Below, one piece after another: positions 51,471 through 59,714 of a DNA stretch of 64,000 nt (its first letter is position 1; the number at the start of each line of letters is the position of its first letter). Made by a program: the position numbers and the translations under genes. The DNA is from an uncultured Clostridia bacterium (GTDB lineage Bacteria; Bacillota; Clostridia; Christensenellales; DTU072). The stretch spans positions 62,001-126,000 of the forward strand of contig CAKQTC010000002.1 in NCBI GenBank assembly GCA_934274515.1, read 5' to 3'. The notes beneath the pieces were generated by a model. That model was not told where the DNA came from, did not search any database, and saw only the letters and a program-made list of their open reading frames with translations.

Positions 51471-52381
51471 TTACATATAACGGGAGCGACCTTATACTCG
51501 CGCCGCTCGCGGGTTTTAGCGACAGCGGAATGAGAAGCCTTTGTTTTCGCTACGGCGCGGGATTGTGTTTTACGGAAATGGTAAGCGCAAAAGGGTTGTA
51601 TTATAAAAACGATAACACGGCGGAACTTTTGACCGTCGGAAAGGACGAACGACATACGGGCGTTCAAATTTTCGGTTCGGACGCGGATATTATGGCGGAA
51701 GTGACGACGTACGAAACGATGAAACCGTTTCCGATAATCGATGTTAATTGCGGTTGTCCCGTGCCGAAAGTGTATAAGAACGGCGACGGTAGCGCGCTTA
51801 TGAAAAACCCAGATTTGATTTACAAAATAGTAAAAACAATAAAAAGTGCGAACGAAAACAAACAAGTTACCGTAAAAATAAGAAAGGGTACGGACGGCGT
51901 AAACAACGCGGTCGAGTGTGCGCTTGCGGCGCAGGAAGGCGGAGCGGCGATGGTCACCGTACACGGGCGAACGCGAGAACAAATGTATATGGGCAAAGTA
52001 GATTACGATGCGATCGCGGCTGTTAAACAAAAACTCGATATACCCGTTTGCGGAAACGGCGACGTGTTTGACAGAAACAGTTATTTGGCGATGAAACAAA
52101 CGGGAGCGGACTACGTTATGGTCGCGCGCGGAGCAATAGGAAAACCGTACGTCTTTGCGGAAATATCGGGAGAGAGTCCGACGTATTCGGTAAAAAGGCT
52201 CATCGTAGACCATATTAAATATCTCGACTTTTTACCCGAAAAAACGGTTGCGAGGTCTATGAAAAAGCAAATTGCCGCGTACGTCAAAGGGATACCGGGA
52301 CAGAAGAAAATTAAAGAAAAAATCTTTGCGACCGACACGCTAAACGAATTGTTGGCGGTAGTGGAAGAAAATTTACCGTAG
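51467..52381 (+). CDS. dus: tRNA-dihydrouridine synthase
   Basis: A 304-residue FMN enzyme reducing uridines in the tRNA D-loop. Motifs: 'ILAPLAGFSDSGMRSLCFRYGAGLCFTEMVSAKGLYY', 'GVQIFGSDADIM', 'IDVNCGCPVPKVYKNGDGSALMKNP' (catalytic Cys in CGCP), 'TVKIRKG', 'VHGRTREQMYMGKVDYD', 'VCGNGDVFD' and 'MVARGAIGKP'. It best resembles the DusB group. Start overlaps mazG (ATGA) with AAGGA upstream. Confidence 0.95.
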   Translation: MITYNGSDLILAPLAGFSDSGMRSLCFRYGAGLCFTEMVSAKGLYYKNDNTAELLTVGKDERHTGVQIFGSDADIMAEVTTYETMKPFPIIDVNCGCPVPKVYKNGDGSALMKNPDLIYKIVKTIKSANENKQVTVKIRKGTDGVNNAVECALAAQEGGAAMVTVHGRTREQMYMGKVDYDAIAAVKQKLDIPVCGNGDVFDRNSYLAMKQTGADYVMVARGAIGKPYVFAEISGESPTYSVKRLIVDHIKYLDFLPEKTVARSMKKQIAAYVKGIPGQKKIKEKIFATDTLNELLAVVEENLP

Positions 52382-52416
52382 ATAAGACTTTTTTTAAGCG
52401 GATAAATGAAGTTTAT

Positions 52417-52445
52417 TTGACTATAAAAATCAAAAATGCTAAACT
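52417..52445 (+). promoter_or_regulatory. serC-serA promoter
   Basis: TTGACT, 17-bp spacer, TAAACT; start near 52452. Confidence 0.6.
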
Positions 52446-52493
52446 TCTTATTAATATTTACATAAGCGAAATCCGAAAAGGAGAGAAATCAAA

Positions 52494-53582
52494 ATGAGAA
52501 AAGTATACAATTATGCGGCAGGGCCTTCGATGTTGCCCGAAGACGTGCTGCTTGAAATTCAACGAGATTTATTAGATTATAAAGGTAGCGGAATGTGCGT
52601 TGCGGAAATGAGCCACCGCTGTAAATGGTACGACGAAATACATAACGAAGCGTTAAGTCTTATAAGAGAACTTATGGGCATAAGCGACGAGTATTACGTG
52701 CTTTTTTTGCAAGGAGGTGCATCAACGCAGTTCGATGCCGTACCGCTAAATTTATTGACGGAAAAAAACGGGAAAAAAGCCGACTATATCGTTACCGGAA
52801 ACTTCGCAAACAAAGCGTATAAAGAAGGCGTTATTTTCGGGGACGCGGCGTGCGTCGCCAGTTCCAAAGACGAAAATTTTTCGTATATCCCCGACGTCGA
52901 TAAAATACCGTACAGAGAAGGTACGGATTACGTGCATATAACTTATAACAACACCATCTACGGCACGAGATATACGAGCGTTCCTAAGGTAAATAACCTG
53001 GTAGCGGATATGAGCAGTATGATTATGAGTGAAGTCGTAGACGTAAACAAATTCAACCTTATTTACGCGGGAGCGCAAAAGAATCTCGCTCCGAGCGGAC
53101 TAACCGTGGTAATCGTAAAAAAAGACCTCGTAGACAACGGTTCTCCGCTGCCGTTCTGCCCGACTATATTGAAATATAAAGCGCAGGCGGACGCAAACAG
53201 CCTGTATAACACGCCTACAACGTTCTCGACATACGTCGCGATGCTCAATATGCGTTGGCTCAAAAAATTCGGCGGAGTAAAGGAAATAGAAAAACAAAAT
53301 ATCTATAAATCCGGTATTTTGTACGATGTTATCGATAATTCGACGTTTTATAAAGGCGCGGCGCGCAAGCAAGACCGTTCGCTTATGAACGTTACTTTCA
53401 CTACCCCCGACCCGGATACGGACGCGAAATTCGTCAAAGAAGCGACGGAAAACGGCTTGGTTTCGCTGAAAGGACACCGCGCGGTAGGCGGAATAAGAGC
53501 AAGCATCTATAACGCAATGCCCGTAGAAGGCGTAAAAAAACTTGCCGAATTTATGAAAAAATTCGAAACGGAAAACAAATAG
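52494..53582 (+). CDS. serC: Phosphoserine aminotransferase
   Basis: A 362-residue PLP enzyme converting 3-phosphohydroxypyruvate and glutamate to phosphoserine. Seen: 'YNYAAGPSMLPEDVLLEIQ', 'GMCVAEMSHR', 'LFLQGGASTQFDAVPLNLL', the PLP-Lys region 'LIYAGAQKNLAPSGLTVVIV', and 'NTPTTFSTYVAMLNMRWL'. GGAG lies 11 bases before the ATG. Forms an operon with the dehydrogenase gene 8 bp downstream; together they make serine from 3-phosphoglycerate. Confidence 0.97.
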   Translation: MRKVYNYAAGPSMLPEDVLLEIQRDLLDYKGSGMCVAEMSHRCKWYDEIHNEALSLIRELMGISDEYYVLFLQGGASTQFDAVPLNLLTEKNGKKADYIVTGNFANKAYKEGVIFGDAACVASSKDENFSYIPDVDKIPYREGTDYVHITYNNTIYGTRYTSVPKVNNLVADMSSMIMSEVVDVNKFNLIYAGAQKNLAPSGLTVVIVKKDLVDNGSPLPFCPTILKYKAQADANSLYNTPTTFSTYVAMLNMRWLKKFGGVKEIEKQNIYKSGILYDVIDNSTFYKGAARKQDRSLMNVTFTTPDPDTDAKFVKEATENGLVSLKGHRAVGGIRASIYNAMPVEGVKKLAEFMKKFETENK

Positions 53583-53590
53583 GAATTAAA

Positions 53591-54685
53591 ATGTACGACA
53601 TACTAAAACTTAATAAAATAAGCCCCGTGATAAACGGCGTTTTCGACGAGAAATACAACCTTACGGATAACGCGGAAAACCCGGACGGCATACTCGTAAG
53701 AAGTGCGAATATGGCGGAATACGAGGTAAAAGACAAACTTCTCGCAATAGCGCGAGCCGGCGCGGGAGTAAACAATATTCCCGTTGTCGAAATGGCGAAA
53801 AAAGGCGTCGTCGTGTTCAATACCCCCGGAGCGAACGCAAACGCGGTTAAAGAACTCGTGATTTTGGCTATGCTCCTTGCTTCGCGCGACGTTATCGGCG
53901 GTAATAAATGGGTAAACGGACTGACGGAAAACGTTGCAAAAACCACCGAAAAAGGCAAAAGCGCGTTCGCAGGACACGAAATATTAGGAAAAACGCTAGG
54001 CGTGGTCGGGCTCGGAGCAATAGGAAAACTAGTCGCAAAATCCGCTTATGCGCTCGGTATGAACGTAATCGGTTACGACCCGTTTCTGAACGATAATATC
54101 AAAGAAGAACTCTCGTTCGTCAAATGCGCGTCGTTTGAAGAAACGATAGAAAACGCAGACGTAATCACGTTGCACGTGCCGCTTACCGACAATACGAAAA
54201 ATATGATTGACGCACGCGCTATGGAAAAAATGAAACAAGGCGCAATCGTAATCAATATGGCGCGCGGCGCGCTGGTAAACGTAGCGGATATGAAAGCCGC
54301 TCTTAAATGCGGAAAAATAGCAAAATACGTCGTTGACTTCCCCGACGAAGAAACGGTAAACACGGACAACATCATAGCAATCCCTCACCTCGGAGCAAGC
54401 ACGGAAGAAGCGGAAGATAACTGCGCCGTCATGGCAGGGAAACAACTTGTCGATTATTTGGAAAACGGAAATATAGTAAACTCCGTCAATTACCCGAAAT
54501 TAGTAAAACCTCGTACGGGAAAGATAAGGACCTGCGTGCTTTTTCATGCCGAAAACAAAGATAAAATCGAAGCCCTTCGAGGAGATAAAATCGTGGCGAT
54601 AAAAGGCGACTTCGGCTACGCCGTAATCGATTCCGATGAAGAAATAAAAGCAGACTTTGCAATAAAAGTAAGATATATTCGTTAA
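53591..54685 (+). CDS. serA: D-3-phosphoglycerate dehydrogenase, shortened regulatory end
   Basis: A 364-residue D-2-hydroxyacid dehydrogenase that oxidises 3-phosphoglycerate as the first step to serine. The NAD site is 'LGVVGLGAIGKLVAKSAYALG'; catalytic Arg in 'NMARGALVN', Glu in 'VVDFPDEETV' and His in 'IPHLGASTEEAEDNCA' are present. The C-terminal ACT domain, where serine usually acts, is reduced: after 'NSVNYPKL' only about 65 residues remain and the central 'IS..L....INI..M' helix of relatives is missing. It may be less sensitive to serine feedback. Confidence 0.93.
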   Translation: MYDILKLNKISPVINGVFDEKYNLTDNAENPDGILVRSANMAEYEVKDKLLAIARAGAGVNNIPVVEMAKKGVVVFNTPGANANAVKELVILAMLLASRDVIGGNKWVNGLTENVAKTTEKGKSAFAGHEILGKTLGVVGLGAIGKLVAKSAYALGMNVIGYDPFLNDNIKEELSFVKCASFEETIENADVITLHVPLTDNTKNMIDARAMEKMKQGAIVINMARGALVNVADMKAALKCGKIAKYVVDFPDEETVNTDNIIAIPHLGASTEEAEDNCAVMAGKQLVDYLENGNIVNSVNYPKLVKPRTGKIRTCVLFHAENKDKIEALRGDKIVAIKGDFGYAVIDSDEEIKADFAIKVRYIR

Positions 54686-54709
54686 CAAGAAAAACAAAAT
54701 AATACATAG

Positions 54710-54735
54710 AAATCGGTTGCATACGCAACCGATTT
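54710..54735. terminator. Bidirectional hairpin between serA and gpr
   Basis: A perfect 11-bp stem AAATCGGTTGC/GCAACCGATTT with a 4-nt loop lies between two convergent genes and can serve both; T-tracts are only three long. Confidence 0.65.
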
Positions 54736-54743
54736 CGCTATAT

Positions 54744-55559
54744 TTAGAGTAAACCAAGCGAATGGACGACTTCGTCTATGGCAGAAGAGATAACGTCCGA
54801 ATAGTCCTCGATAAGAAAATCGATATCTTTTGCTGTGACGACGAGAGAAGAAAGGTCGGTCGGGCAATTATCGACGCCGAATTCGGTTAGAATAGTGCCG
54901 ACGTATATTACGAATGGTACGCCGATAGCGATGACGGGAGTTTTTAGTGTGGAAAACGAGAGTTTTTTCTTCGGATTGTTTACTCCGCCGCCTGGCTCGA
55001 TACCATTGTCCGTGAGTTGTATAGTTCGACCGAGTCGCTCGGTTTTTCTGCAGGAAAGTGTATCCACGGCTACAATTATGTCGGGTTTTGCTATTTTTGC
55101 GGCGGCTGCGATAAGGTCGAAACTTTCTATACCGGTTACACCGCTTACGCTGCTTTTAAGCGCGCAAAGGTTACCGAATTTGGAGCGAACGCCTTCGTTG
55201 CTCGAATATAGATGTCCCGTGACGGTTAGTTTATCCGCGACGCGTGTGCCGAGAGAATCGGCGGTTACTTTTTCGTTTCCTAGTCCGACTACCATTATTT
55301 TTGAGGAAGAACAAAACGAATATTTGTCGAAAAGCGCGCCGATTGCGGCGACGAGTTCGGTTTTCAAACGGTTTTTTTGTTCGGGGTTACGGAACAGTTC
55401 CGTTGCGGAAGAAAGAGTATAGTACGTCTTGCCGGTTTGCTTGTTCTCACCGTAAAAAACGCTTATTTTGCCGAAATGCTTTTTCTCGGTTTTCGTTGTG
55501 TAAAGGTCTTGTTTTAATATTGCCGTTTCTTCCGTCAATTCGCGATAAATTTTTGTCAT
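54744..55559 (-). CDS. gpr: Germination protease GPR
   Basis: A 271-residue aspartic-type protease that degrades small acid-soluble spore proteins at germination. Conserved segments: 'KIMVVGLGNEKVTADSLGTRVADKLTVTGH', 'GIESFDLIAAAAKIAKPDIIVAVDTLSCRKTERLGRTIQLTDNGIEPGGGVNN', 'PVIAIGVPFVI'. The N-terminal propeptide is short ('MTKIYRELTEETAILKQDL'). No Shine-Dalgarno is visible before the ATG; upstream GTAATA-17-CAATAAA weakly resembles a sigma-F/G promoter. Divergent from rpsT, its classic neighbour. Strong evidence that the organism sporulates. Confidence 0.96.
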   Translation of the reverse strand: MTKIYRELTEETAILKQDLYTTKTEKKHFGKISVFYGENKQTGKTYYTLSSATELFRNPEQKNRLKTELVAAIGALFDKYSFCSSSKIMVVGLGNEKVTADSLGTRVADKLTVTGHLYSSNEGVRSKFGNLCALKSSVSGVTGIESFDLIAAAAKIAKPDIIVAVDTLSCRKTERLGRTIQLTDNGIEPGGGVNNPKKKLSFSTLKTPVIAIGVPFVIYVGTILTEFGVDNCPTDLSSLVVTAKDIDFLIEDYSDVISSAIDEVVHSLGLL

Positions 55560-55602
55560 AACAATTTTATTGACTTTTTTGATAAAAACTATTACAAAGC
55601 GT

Positions 55603-55631
55603 TTGCTTTTTCGGCGCGGGTGTGGTAATAT
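55603..55631 (+). promoter_or_regulatory. rpsT promoter
   Basis: TTGCTT, 17-bp spacer, TAATAT; start near 55638, leader about 41 nt. Confidence 0.6.
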
Positions 55632-55678
55632 GTTTTAGCAAAAAAGAAAAAGCATCGGATAATTTAAGGAGAAAAGAT

Positions 55679-55954
55679 ATGCCTAACATTAAATCTCAGA
55701 AAAAACGCGTACTTATCACAAGAGAAGAAAACGCGCGCAATAACAGCAAAAGAACGGTAGTCAAAAACGTAATCAAGAAGTTTGAAAAGGCTATACAAGA
55801 ACAGAGAATAGAGGACGCCAAGGCGCAACTTCCCCTCGTTATGAGCGCAATCGACGAAGCGAAGAGCGACGGAATTTTCCACGCCAACACCGCGGCAAGA
55901 AAGAAAGCGAGACTTTCCAAAATGCTCGACGCGGCAGTTAAAGCCGAAGCGTAA
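55679..55954 (+). CDS. rpsT: 30S ribosomal protein S20
   Basis: A 91-residue S20 that binds 16S rRNA at the base of the 30S subunit. It starts 'MPNIKSQKKRVLITREENAR' and contains 'FHANTAARKKARLSKML', both diagnostic. Start at 55679 has AAGGAG 8 bases upstream; the in-frame ATG at 55622 lies in the promoter. Two terminators in a row follow. Confidence 0.97.
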   Translation: MPNIKSQKKRVLITREENARNNSKRTVVKNVIKKFEKAIQEQRIEDAKAQLPLVMSAIDEAKSDGIFHANTAARKKARLSKMLDAAVKAEA

Positions 55955-55991
55955 TCGCTCTTTAAGTTTATTTTATCCATAAAAGCCAAGT

Positions 55992-56025
55992 AAAGTTTCA
56001 CCGTAAACGTACGGTGGAACTTTTT
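55992..56025 (+). terminator. rpsT terminator 1
   Basis: A 13-bp stem AAAGTTTCACCGT/ACGGTGGAACTTT with a 6-nt loop and T5. Confidence 0.92.
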
Positions 56026-56037
56026 GCTATTCGTTTG

Positions 56038-56060
56038 ACCGCGATATGCGCGGTTTTTTT
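56038..56060 (+). terminator. rpsT terminator 2
   Basis: ACCGCG/CGCGGT stem, loop ATATG, T7. It lies 12 bp after terminator 1 and isolates the next gene. The rest of the 55955-56274 gap holds the promoter below and nothing else convincing. Confidence 0.85.
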
Positions 56061-56179
56061 ATACAAATTATTCGATAAAAAATGTCAAATATCGGCTATA
56101 AACGCAAAAAAACGCATATTTTACGGACGCTTTAGAGTTGACGACGTAATCGACGACGAAAAATCGAAAAAATTAGGTC

Positions 56180-56208
56180 TTGAAAAATGTACGCAGGTGT
56201 GTTATTCT
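56180..56208 (+). promoter_or_regulatory. EF-G paralogue promoter
   Basis: TTGAAA, 17-bp spacer, TATTCT; start near 56215, leader about 60 nt with GAGGAG before the ATG at 56275. Confidence 0.6.
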
Positions 56209-56274
56209 ATAAAAGGTTATTTTTTTATTAATAGAATAACTTATTTAAGATTTATCGAAGAGGAGAAAAAATAT

Positions 56275-58332
56275 ATGGCAGTTTTTAGCAAAGAAAAAGT
56301 CAGAAACGTTGCCTTGATAGGGCACGGCGGCGAAGGTAAAACATCCCTTCTCGAAGCGATTATGTTCGCGACGAAAGGGACGAGCCGTTTGGGAAAAGTT
56401 GATGACGGAACGACGATAAGCGACTATGATTCCGAAGAAATAAGCAGAAAAATGAGCATATCGCTCACTTTGGGCTATGTTTATTATAAGGATTACAAAA
56501 TTAATTTTCTCGATACGCCCGGATTTTTCGACTTTGAAGGAGAAATGGTAAGCGCGCTTACCGTAGCGGACGGAGCGATTGTCGTTACGCAAGCGTCGGG
56601 TTCGCTTTCCGTCGGCGCGGAAAAAGCAATCGATTACTGCCACGACCATAAAATTCCGATGATTTTGTTCGTAAACGGTGTAAACAAGGAAAACAGCAGT
56701 TTCCCGAAAACCGTTGACGCGATAAAGGCTAAGTACGGCAACAAAGTTTGCGCGATAGAATTGCCCATAATGAACGGCACGAATATGCTCGGCTACGTTG
56801 ACGTAATGACGAACAAGGCGTACGACAACGCCGGCAACGAGATAGCCGTTCCCGCAGACCTTGCGGACGCGGTGAGCGCGGATAATGCAGAACTTACCGA
56901 AATCGCCGCGGCGAGCGACGAAGCGTTGCTCGAAAAGTTCTTTGAAGAAGGAGAACTTTCTAAAGAAGACAAAGTAAAAGGTATCCGTAAAATGGTATCC
57001 GATTGCGAGTTTATCCCCGTTGTGGCAGGCGTAGCGGTAGGAACCCCCGTTCTTTGCGACATACTCGAAAATATCGTCAATCTTATTCCTTATGCAGGCG
57101 AACACGGCAAAGCATACGCGTTTAAGGACGACGAAAAAATAGAACTCGACTACGACGAAAACAAACCTACCGTTTGCCGCGTGTTCAAAACGATAGTTGA
57201 CCCGTTCGTCGGGAAACTTAACCTGTTCAAAGTGTACAGCGGTTCGGTTAAGAGCGGAGACGTTCTCGTCAATATGAGAAAGAGCGAAAACGAAAAAATC
57301 AGCGCGCTTTATCAACTTAAAGGCAAGTTCCAAGAAAACGCGGAATGTATAAAAGCAGGCGACATAGGCGCGTTTGCAAAACTTTCGTACACGACGACGG
57401 GCGACACGCTTTGTTCGGACGCGTTGAAAGTAGAATTTCCGCCCATCGATTTCCCGAAACCCGTTCTTACTCTCGCGCTCGTGGCGGACGAAAAAGGCGG
57501 CGCGGACAAAGTCGTTGAAGGACTGCGTAAACTTATGGAAGAAGATTGTACGTTTAAGGTCGAAAAAGACCCCGAAACGCAAGAAACCGTGATTTGCGGT
57601 ATGGGCGAAACACAAATCGACGTGCTTTGCAAAAAAGTTAAAAATAAATATAAAGTCGAAGCGAAACTTGCCGAACCGAGAGTGGCGTATCGCGAAACCA
57701 TAAGAAAGAAAGTGGAACAACAAGGCAGATGTAAAAAACAAAACGGCGGCAGCGGTTTGTTCGGCGACGTATGGATACGTTTTGAACCTGCGCCGGACGT
57801 CGATTTCGAGTTTGCGGAAGAAGTAGTAGGCGGAGCAGTACCGAAACAATACTTCCCGTCGGTCGAAAAGGGACTTAGAGAAGCGAAAACGCAAGGCGTG
57901 CTTGCAGGTTGCCCGATGGTAGGTTTTAGAGCGGTTCTTTATTTCGGTTCTTACCACCCGGTAGACAGTAAAGAAGCGGCGTTTATCGAAGCGGCGAAAA
58001 TAGCATTCAAAGACGGTATTCCGAAAGCGAACCCCGTCCTGCTCGAACCCGTGCTTAACATAAGCGTGACCGTTCCCGACAACTATATGGGCGACGTAAT
58101 GGGCGACCTTACCAAGCGTAGAGGAAAAGTGTTCGGTATGACTTCGGACAAGGGCAAAACCGTTATTACGGGCGAGGCTCCCGCGGCGGAACTTCACAGA
58201 TACGCAATCGACCTGCGCAGTATGACGCAAGGCAGAGGTAAATTCAGTACCGAGTTCGCTCGTTACGACGAAGTGCCGAGCGCAATGGTTGCGAAAATTA
58301 TCGAAGAAGAGAAGAAAAAACGCGCGAAATAA
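56275..58332 (+). CDS. Elongation factor G paralogue with degenerate G4 motif
   Basis: A 685-residue EF-G-like translational GTPase with domains I-V. Start at 56275 (MAVFSKEKVRN) has GAGGAG upstream. G1 is 'GHGGEGKTS' (residues 16-24), as in FusA2-type paralogues rather than GHVDHGKT of canonical factors; G3 is 'DTPGFFDFEGE'. G4, normally NKxD in 'FINKMDREN', aligns as 'FVNGVNKEN' (132-140): Lys to Gly and Asp to Asn, removing the two residues that read guanine. Domain IV/V segments 'NYMGDVMGDLTKRRGKVFGM' and 'MTQGRGKFSTEF' are intact. It may not be a standard GTPase; a ribosome-bound stress or recycling role is conjecture. Confidence 0.9.
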   Translation: MAVFSKEKVRNVALIGHGGEGKTSLLEAIMFATKGTSRLGKVDDGTTISDYDSEEISRKMSISLTLGYVYYKDYKINFLDTPGFFDFEGEMVSALTVADGAIVVTQASGSLSVGAEKAIDYCHDHKIPMILFVNGVNKENSSFPKTVDAIKAKYGNKVCAIELPIMNGTNMLGYVDVMTNKAYDNAGNEIAVPADLADAVSADNAELTEIAAASDEALLEKFFEEGELSKEDKVKGIRKMVSDCEFIPVVAGVAVGTPVLCDILENIVNLIPYAGEHGKAYAFKDDEKIELDYDENKPTVCRVFKTIVDPFVGKLNLFKVYSGSVKSGDVLVNMRKSENEKISALYQLKGKFQENAECIKAGDIGAFAKLSYTTTGDTLCSDALKVEFPPIDFPKPVLTLALVADEKGGADKVVEGLRKLMEEDCTFKVEKDPETQETVICGMGETQIDVLCKKVKNKYKVEAKLAEPRVAYRETIRKKVEQQGRCKKQNGGSGLFGDVWIRFEPAPDVDFEFAEEVVGGAVPKQYFPSVEKGLREAKTQGVLAGCPMVGFRAVLYFGSYHPVDSKEAAFIEAAKIAFKDGIPKANPVLLEPVLNISVTVPDNYMGDVMGDLTKRRGKVFGMTSDKGKTVITGEAPAAELHRYAIDLRSMTQGRGKFSTEFARYDEVPSAMVAKIIEEEKKKRAK

Positions 58333-58360
58333 TCGAAAAGGAATAAAAATATTATAAAAA

Positions 58361-58391
58361 CAACCGCTTTAAGCAAGCGGTTGTTTTTTTT
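58361..58391 (+). terminator. EF-G paralogue terminator
   Basis: CAACCGCTT/AAGCGGTTG stem with a 5-nt loop and eight T. Confidence 0.93.
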
Positions 58392-58439
58392 CGTTATATC
58401 GAAGAGTTCCGGACATCTTCGACTGTGAAAATAAAAAAG

Positions 58440-59525
58440 TTATTGTCTTTTTGCGTCAAGTAAGCGAATAAAACTTTTTGATGCGAACAGAACGCAACCT
58501 GCAATCATGCTTATCGCCATATCCGCAAAAGCAAAGGTGTTGTAAAGGAACGACCAAGCGACGGCGGAATAGTTTTCCGGGTCTGCGCTGCCAAAAACGA
58601 AAATGCCGCTTACTACGTGCGAAAAATAGCGTATGACGACGGCAATCACCGCGCCGAGCGCGAATTGCAATGGTTTTTTGTCGTCGAAAATCTTTTTTTC
58701 ACGGAATAAACCCGCAAGTCCGATTGCGGCAAACGCTATCGGGTAGTCGAGAAGGAATTGTACCGGGTGAACGAACCAAGGCGCTTGAATAAATTGAAGC
58801 AAGCCGTAAATCGCACCGAGCAACACGCCGCGACGAATGCCGAACATATATGAGTAAATCATAATCGGCAGTAAACTCGCAAGGGTAATCGAACCGCCCT
58901 GCGGAAGTTTATAAAACGTAATGTAGGAAAGAGCGAAAGAAAGCGCAATACACATTGCCGCGTAAGAAATCGAGCGCGTTTTTGACACGTCCCGGTTTTT
59001 CTTTCCGACGAGGAAAGCGAGCAAAACTATCGCGGCGATAAGAACGGCGGTATAAATATAAAGTTGAACTTCTCCGGAAACGCTTATCGAGTCGTGGGTT
59101 TTGTAGTATTTTACCGTTTGAACGATAAGTATGACGGCAAGTTCGACGGCAAGAACGATAGCCGCGATTTTTCCGACAAGCGACAAGCGTTCTTTTTTGA
59201 AAACGGATACGATATAAGATGCGACCGCAAAAACGAACGCCGAACATATCATAACGACTATCGGCACGAACGTGGCGAGATCGATGTAATCCGCGGCTAC
59301 GTACTCGTCTAGTTTAAGGAACAACAAGACGACTGTAAGCCCGATTGCATAGCCGAGCGCGGCTGAGAATGCGGTTTTCAGATAACCGCGAAAAGCGTCG
59401 ATACGGAGTTTTTTAACGGCAATACCGACCGCTACGCCGAGTACGATCAACGCGAGCGTCGTGAAAAACGCAACGACGACCGCTTTGTCGAACAAGGACA
59501 AATCTTTGAACGGAACGTTAAACAT
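58440..59525 (-). CDS. thiT: ThiT thiamine ECF transporter component with N-terminal membrane extension
   Basis: A 361-residue membrane protein. The C-terminal half (about 180-361) is a thiamine-binding ECF S-component: 'ISYAAMCIALSFALSYITFY', then 'KLPQGGSITLASLLPIMIYS', 'GLLQFIQAPWFVHPVQFLLDYPIAF'. ThiT itself is about 190 residues. The N-terminal half adds about five membrane helices of unknown type. Start at 59525 has AAGGAG 10 bases upstream; the in-frame Met at 59579 is inside the attenuator. Expression is controlled by the TPP riboswitch upstream. Thiamine pyrophosphokinase at 14.5 kb would trap the imported vitamin. Confidence 0.92.
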   Translation of the reverse strand: MFNVPFKDLSLFDKAVVVAFFTTLALIVLGVAVGIAVKKLRIDAFRGYLKTAFSAALGYAIGLTVVLLFLKLDEYVAADYIDLATFVPIVVMICSAFVFAVASYIVSVFKKERLSLVGKIAAIVLAVELAVILIVQTVKYYKTHDSISVSGEVQLYIYTAVLIAAIVLLAFLVGKKNRDVSKTRSISYAAMCIALSFALSYITFYKLPQGGSITLASLLPIMIYSYMFGIRRGVLLGAIYGLLQFIQAPWFVHPVQFLLDYPIAFAAIGLAGLFREKKIFDDKKPLQFALGAVIAVVIRYFSHVVSGIFVFGSADPENYSAVAWSFLYNTFAFADMAISMIAGCVLFASKSFIRLLDAKRQ

Positions 59526-59562
59526 AGTGTGTTTCTCCTTTGCAAGGGAATCACTCCTGCTC

Positions 59563-59604
59563 CAAAATAAAAAATCCAAGCAGCCGTCGAGACTCTTGGA
59601 TTTT
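59563..59604 (-). terminator. Riboswitch-controlled terminator of thiT
   Basis: AAAATCCAAG (59604-59595) pairs with CTTGGATTTT (59580-59571) on the minus strand, followed by T6-A-T4. It directly follows the TPP aptamer and precedes the thiT ribosome site, so TPP binding should favour termination. Confidence 0.85.
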
Positions 59605-59667
59605 GCTTCCTTACCCGTAAGGCAAGTTCGGAGGGTGTAATCTCAGGCTTGTGTGCCACCCCTAGCG
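59603..59667 (-). promoter_or_regulatory. TPP riboswitch (THI element)
   Basis: On the minus strand the order GGGGTG, CTGAGA, ACACCC, GAAC and GGGTAAGGAAGC gives the conserved core of the thiamine pyrophosphate aptamer; CTGAGA is the pyrimidine-binding strand. It lies 40 nt upstream of an intrinsic terminator and the thiT start. No strong promoter is visible directly upstream and no terminator follows the aminotransferase gene, so read-through from the lrp-aminotransferase operon is possible. Confidence 0.9.
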
Positions 59668-59714
59668 ATTTTAGTATTTTGTATATCCTTTTTTTCGGTT
59701 CCGGATACCGAAAA

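Noticed and set aside
56060..56088. Minus-strand TTGACA with TGTATA or TATAAA downstream, possibly an antisense RNA to the rpsT terminators
   Set aside because: The -10 box matches poorly at normal spacing and the hairpin on that strand lacks a U-tract.
56245..58230. 661-codon antisense ORF opposite the EF-G paralogue, and similar long antisense ORFs opposite bmp, the giant lipoprotein and ctpE
   Set aside because: They are shadows of codon bias: the sense frames carry clear family motifs, and the antisense products are Arg/Phe/Val-rich without domains.
59688..59714. Hairpin TTTCGGTTCCGGATACCGAAA as terminator of the aminotransferase gene
   Set aside because: On the minus strand the stem is followed by A residues rather than T, so intrinsic termination is unlikely.
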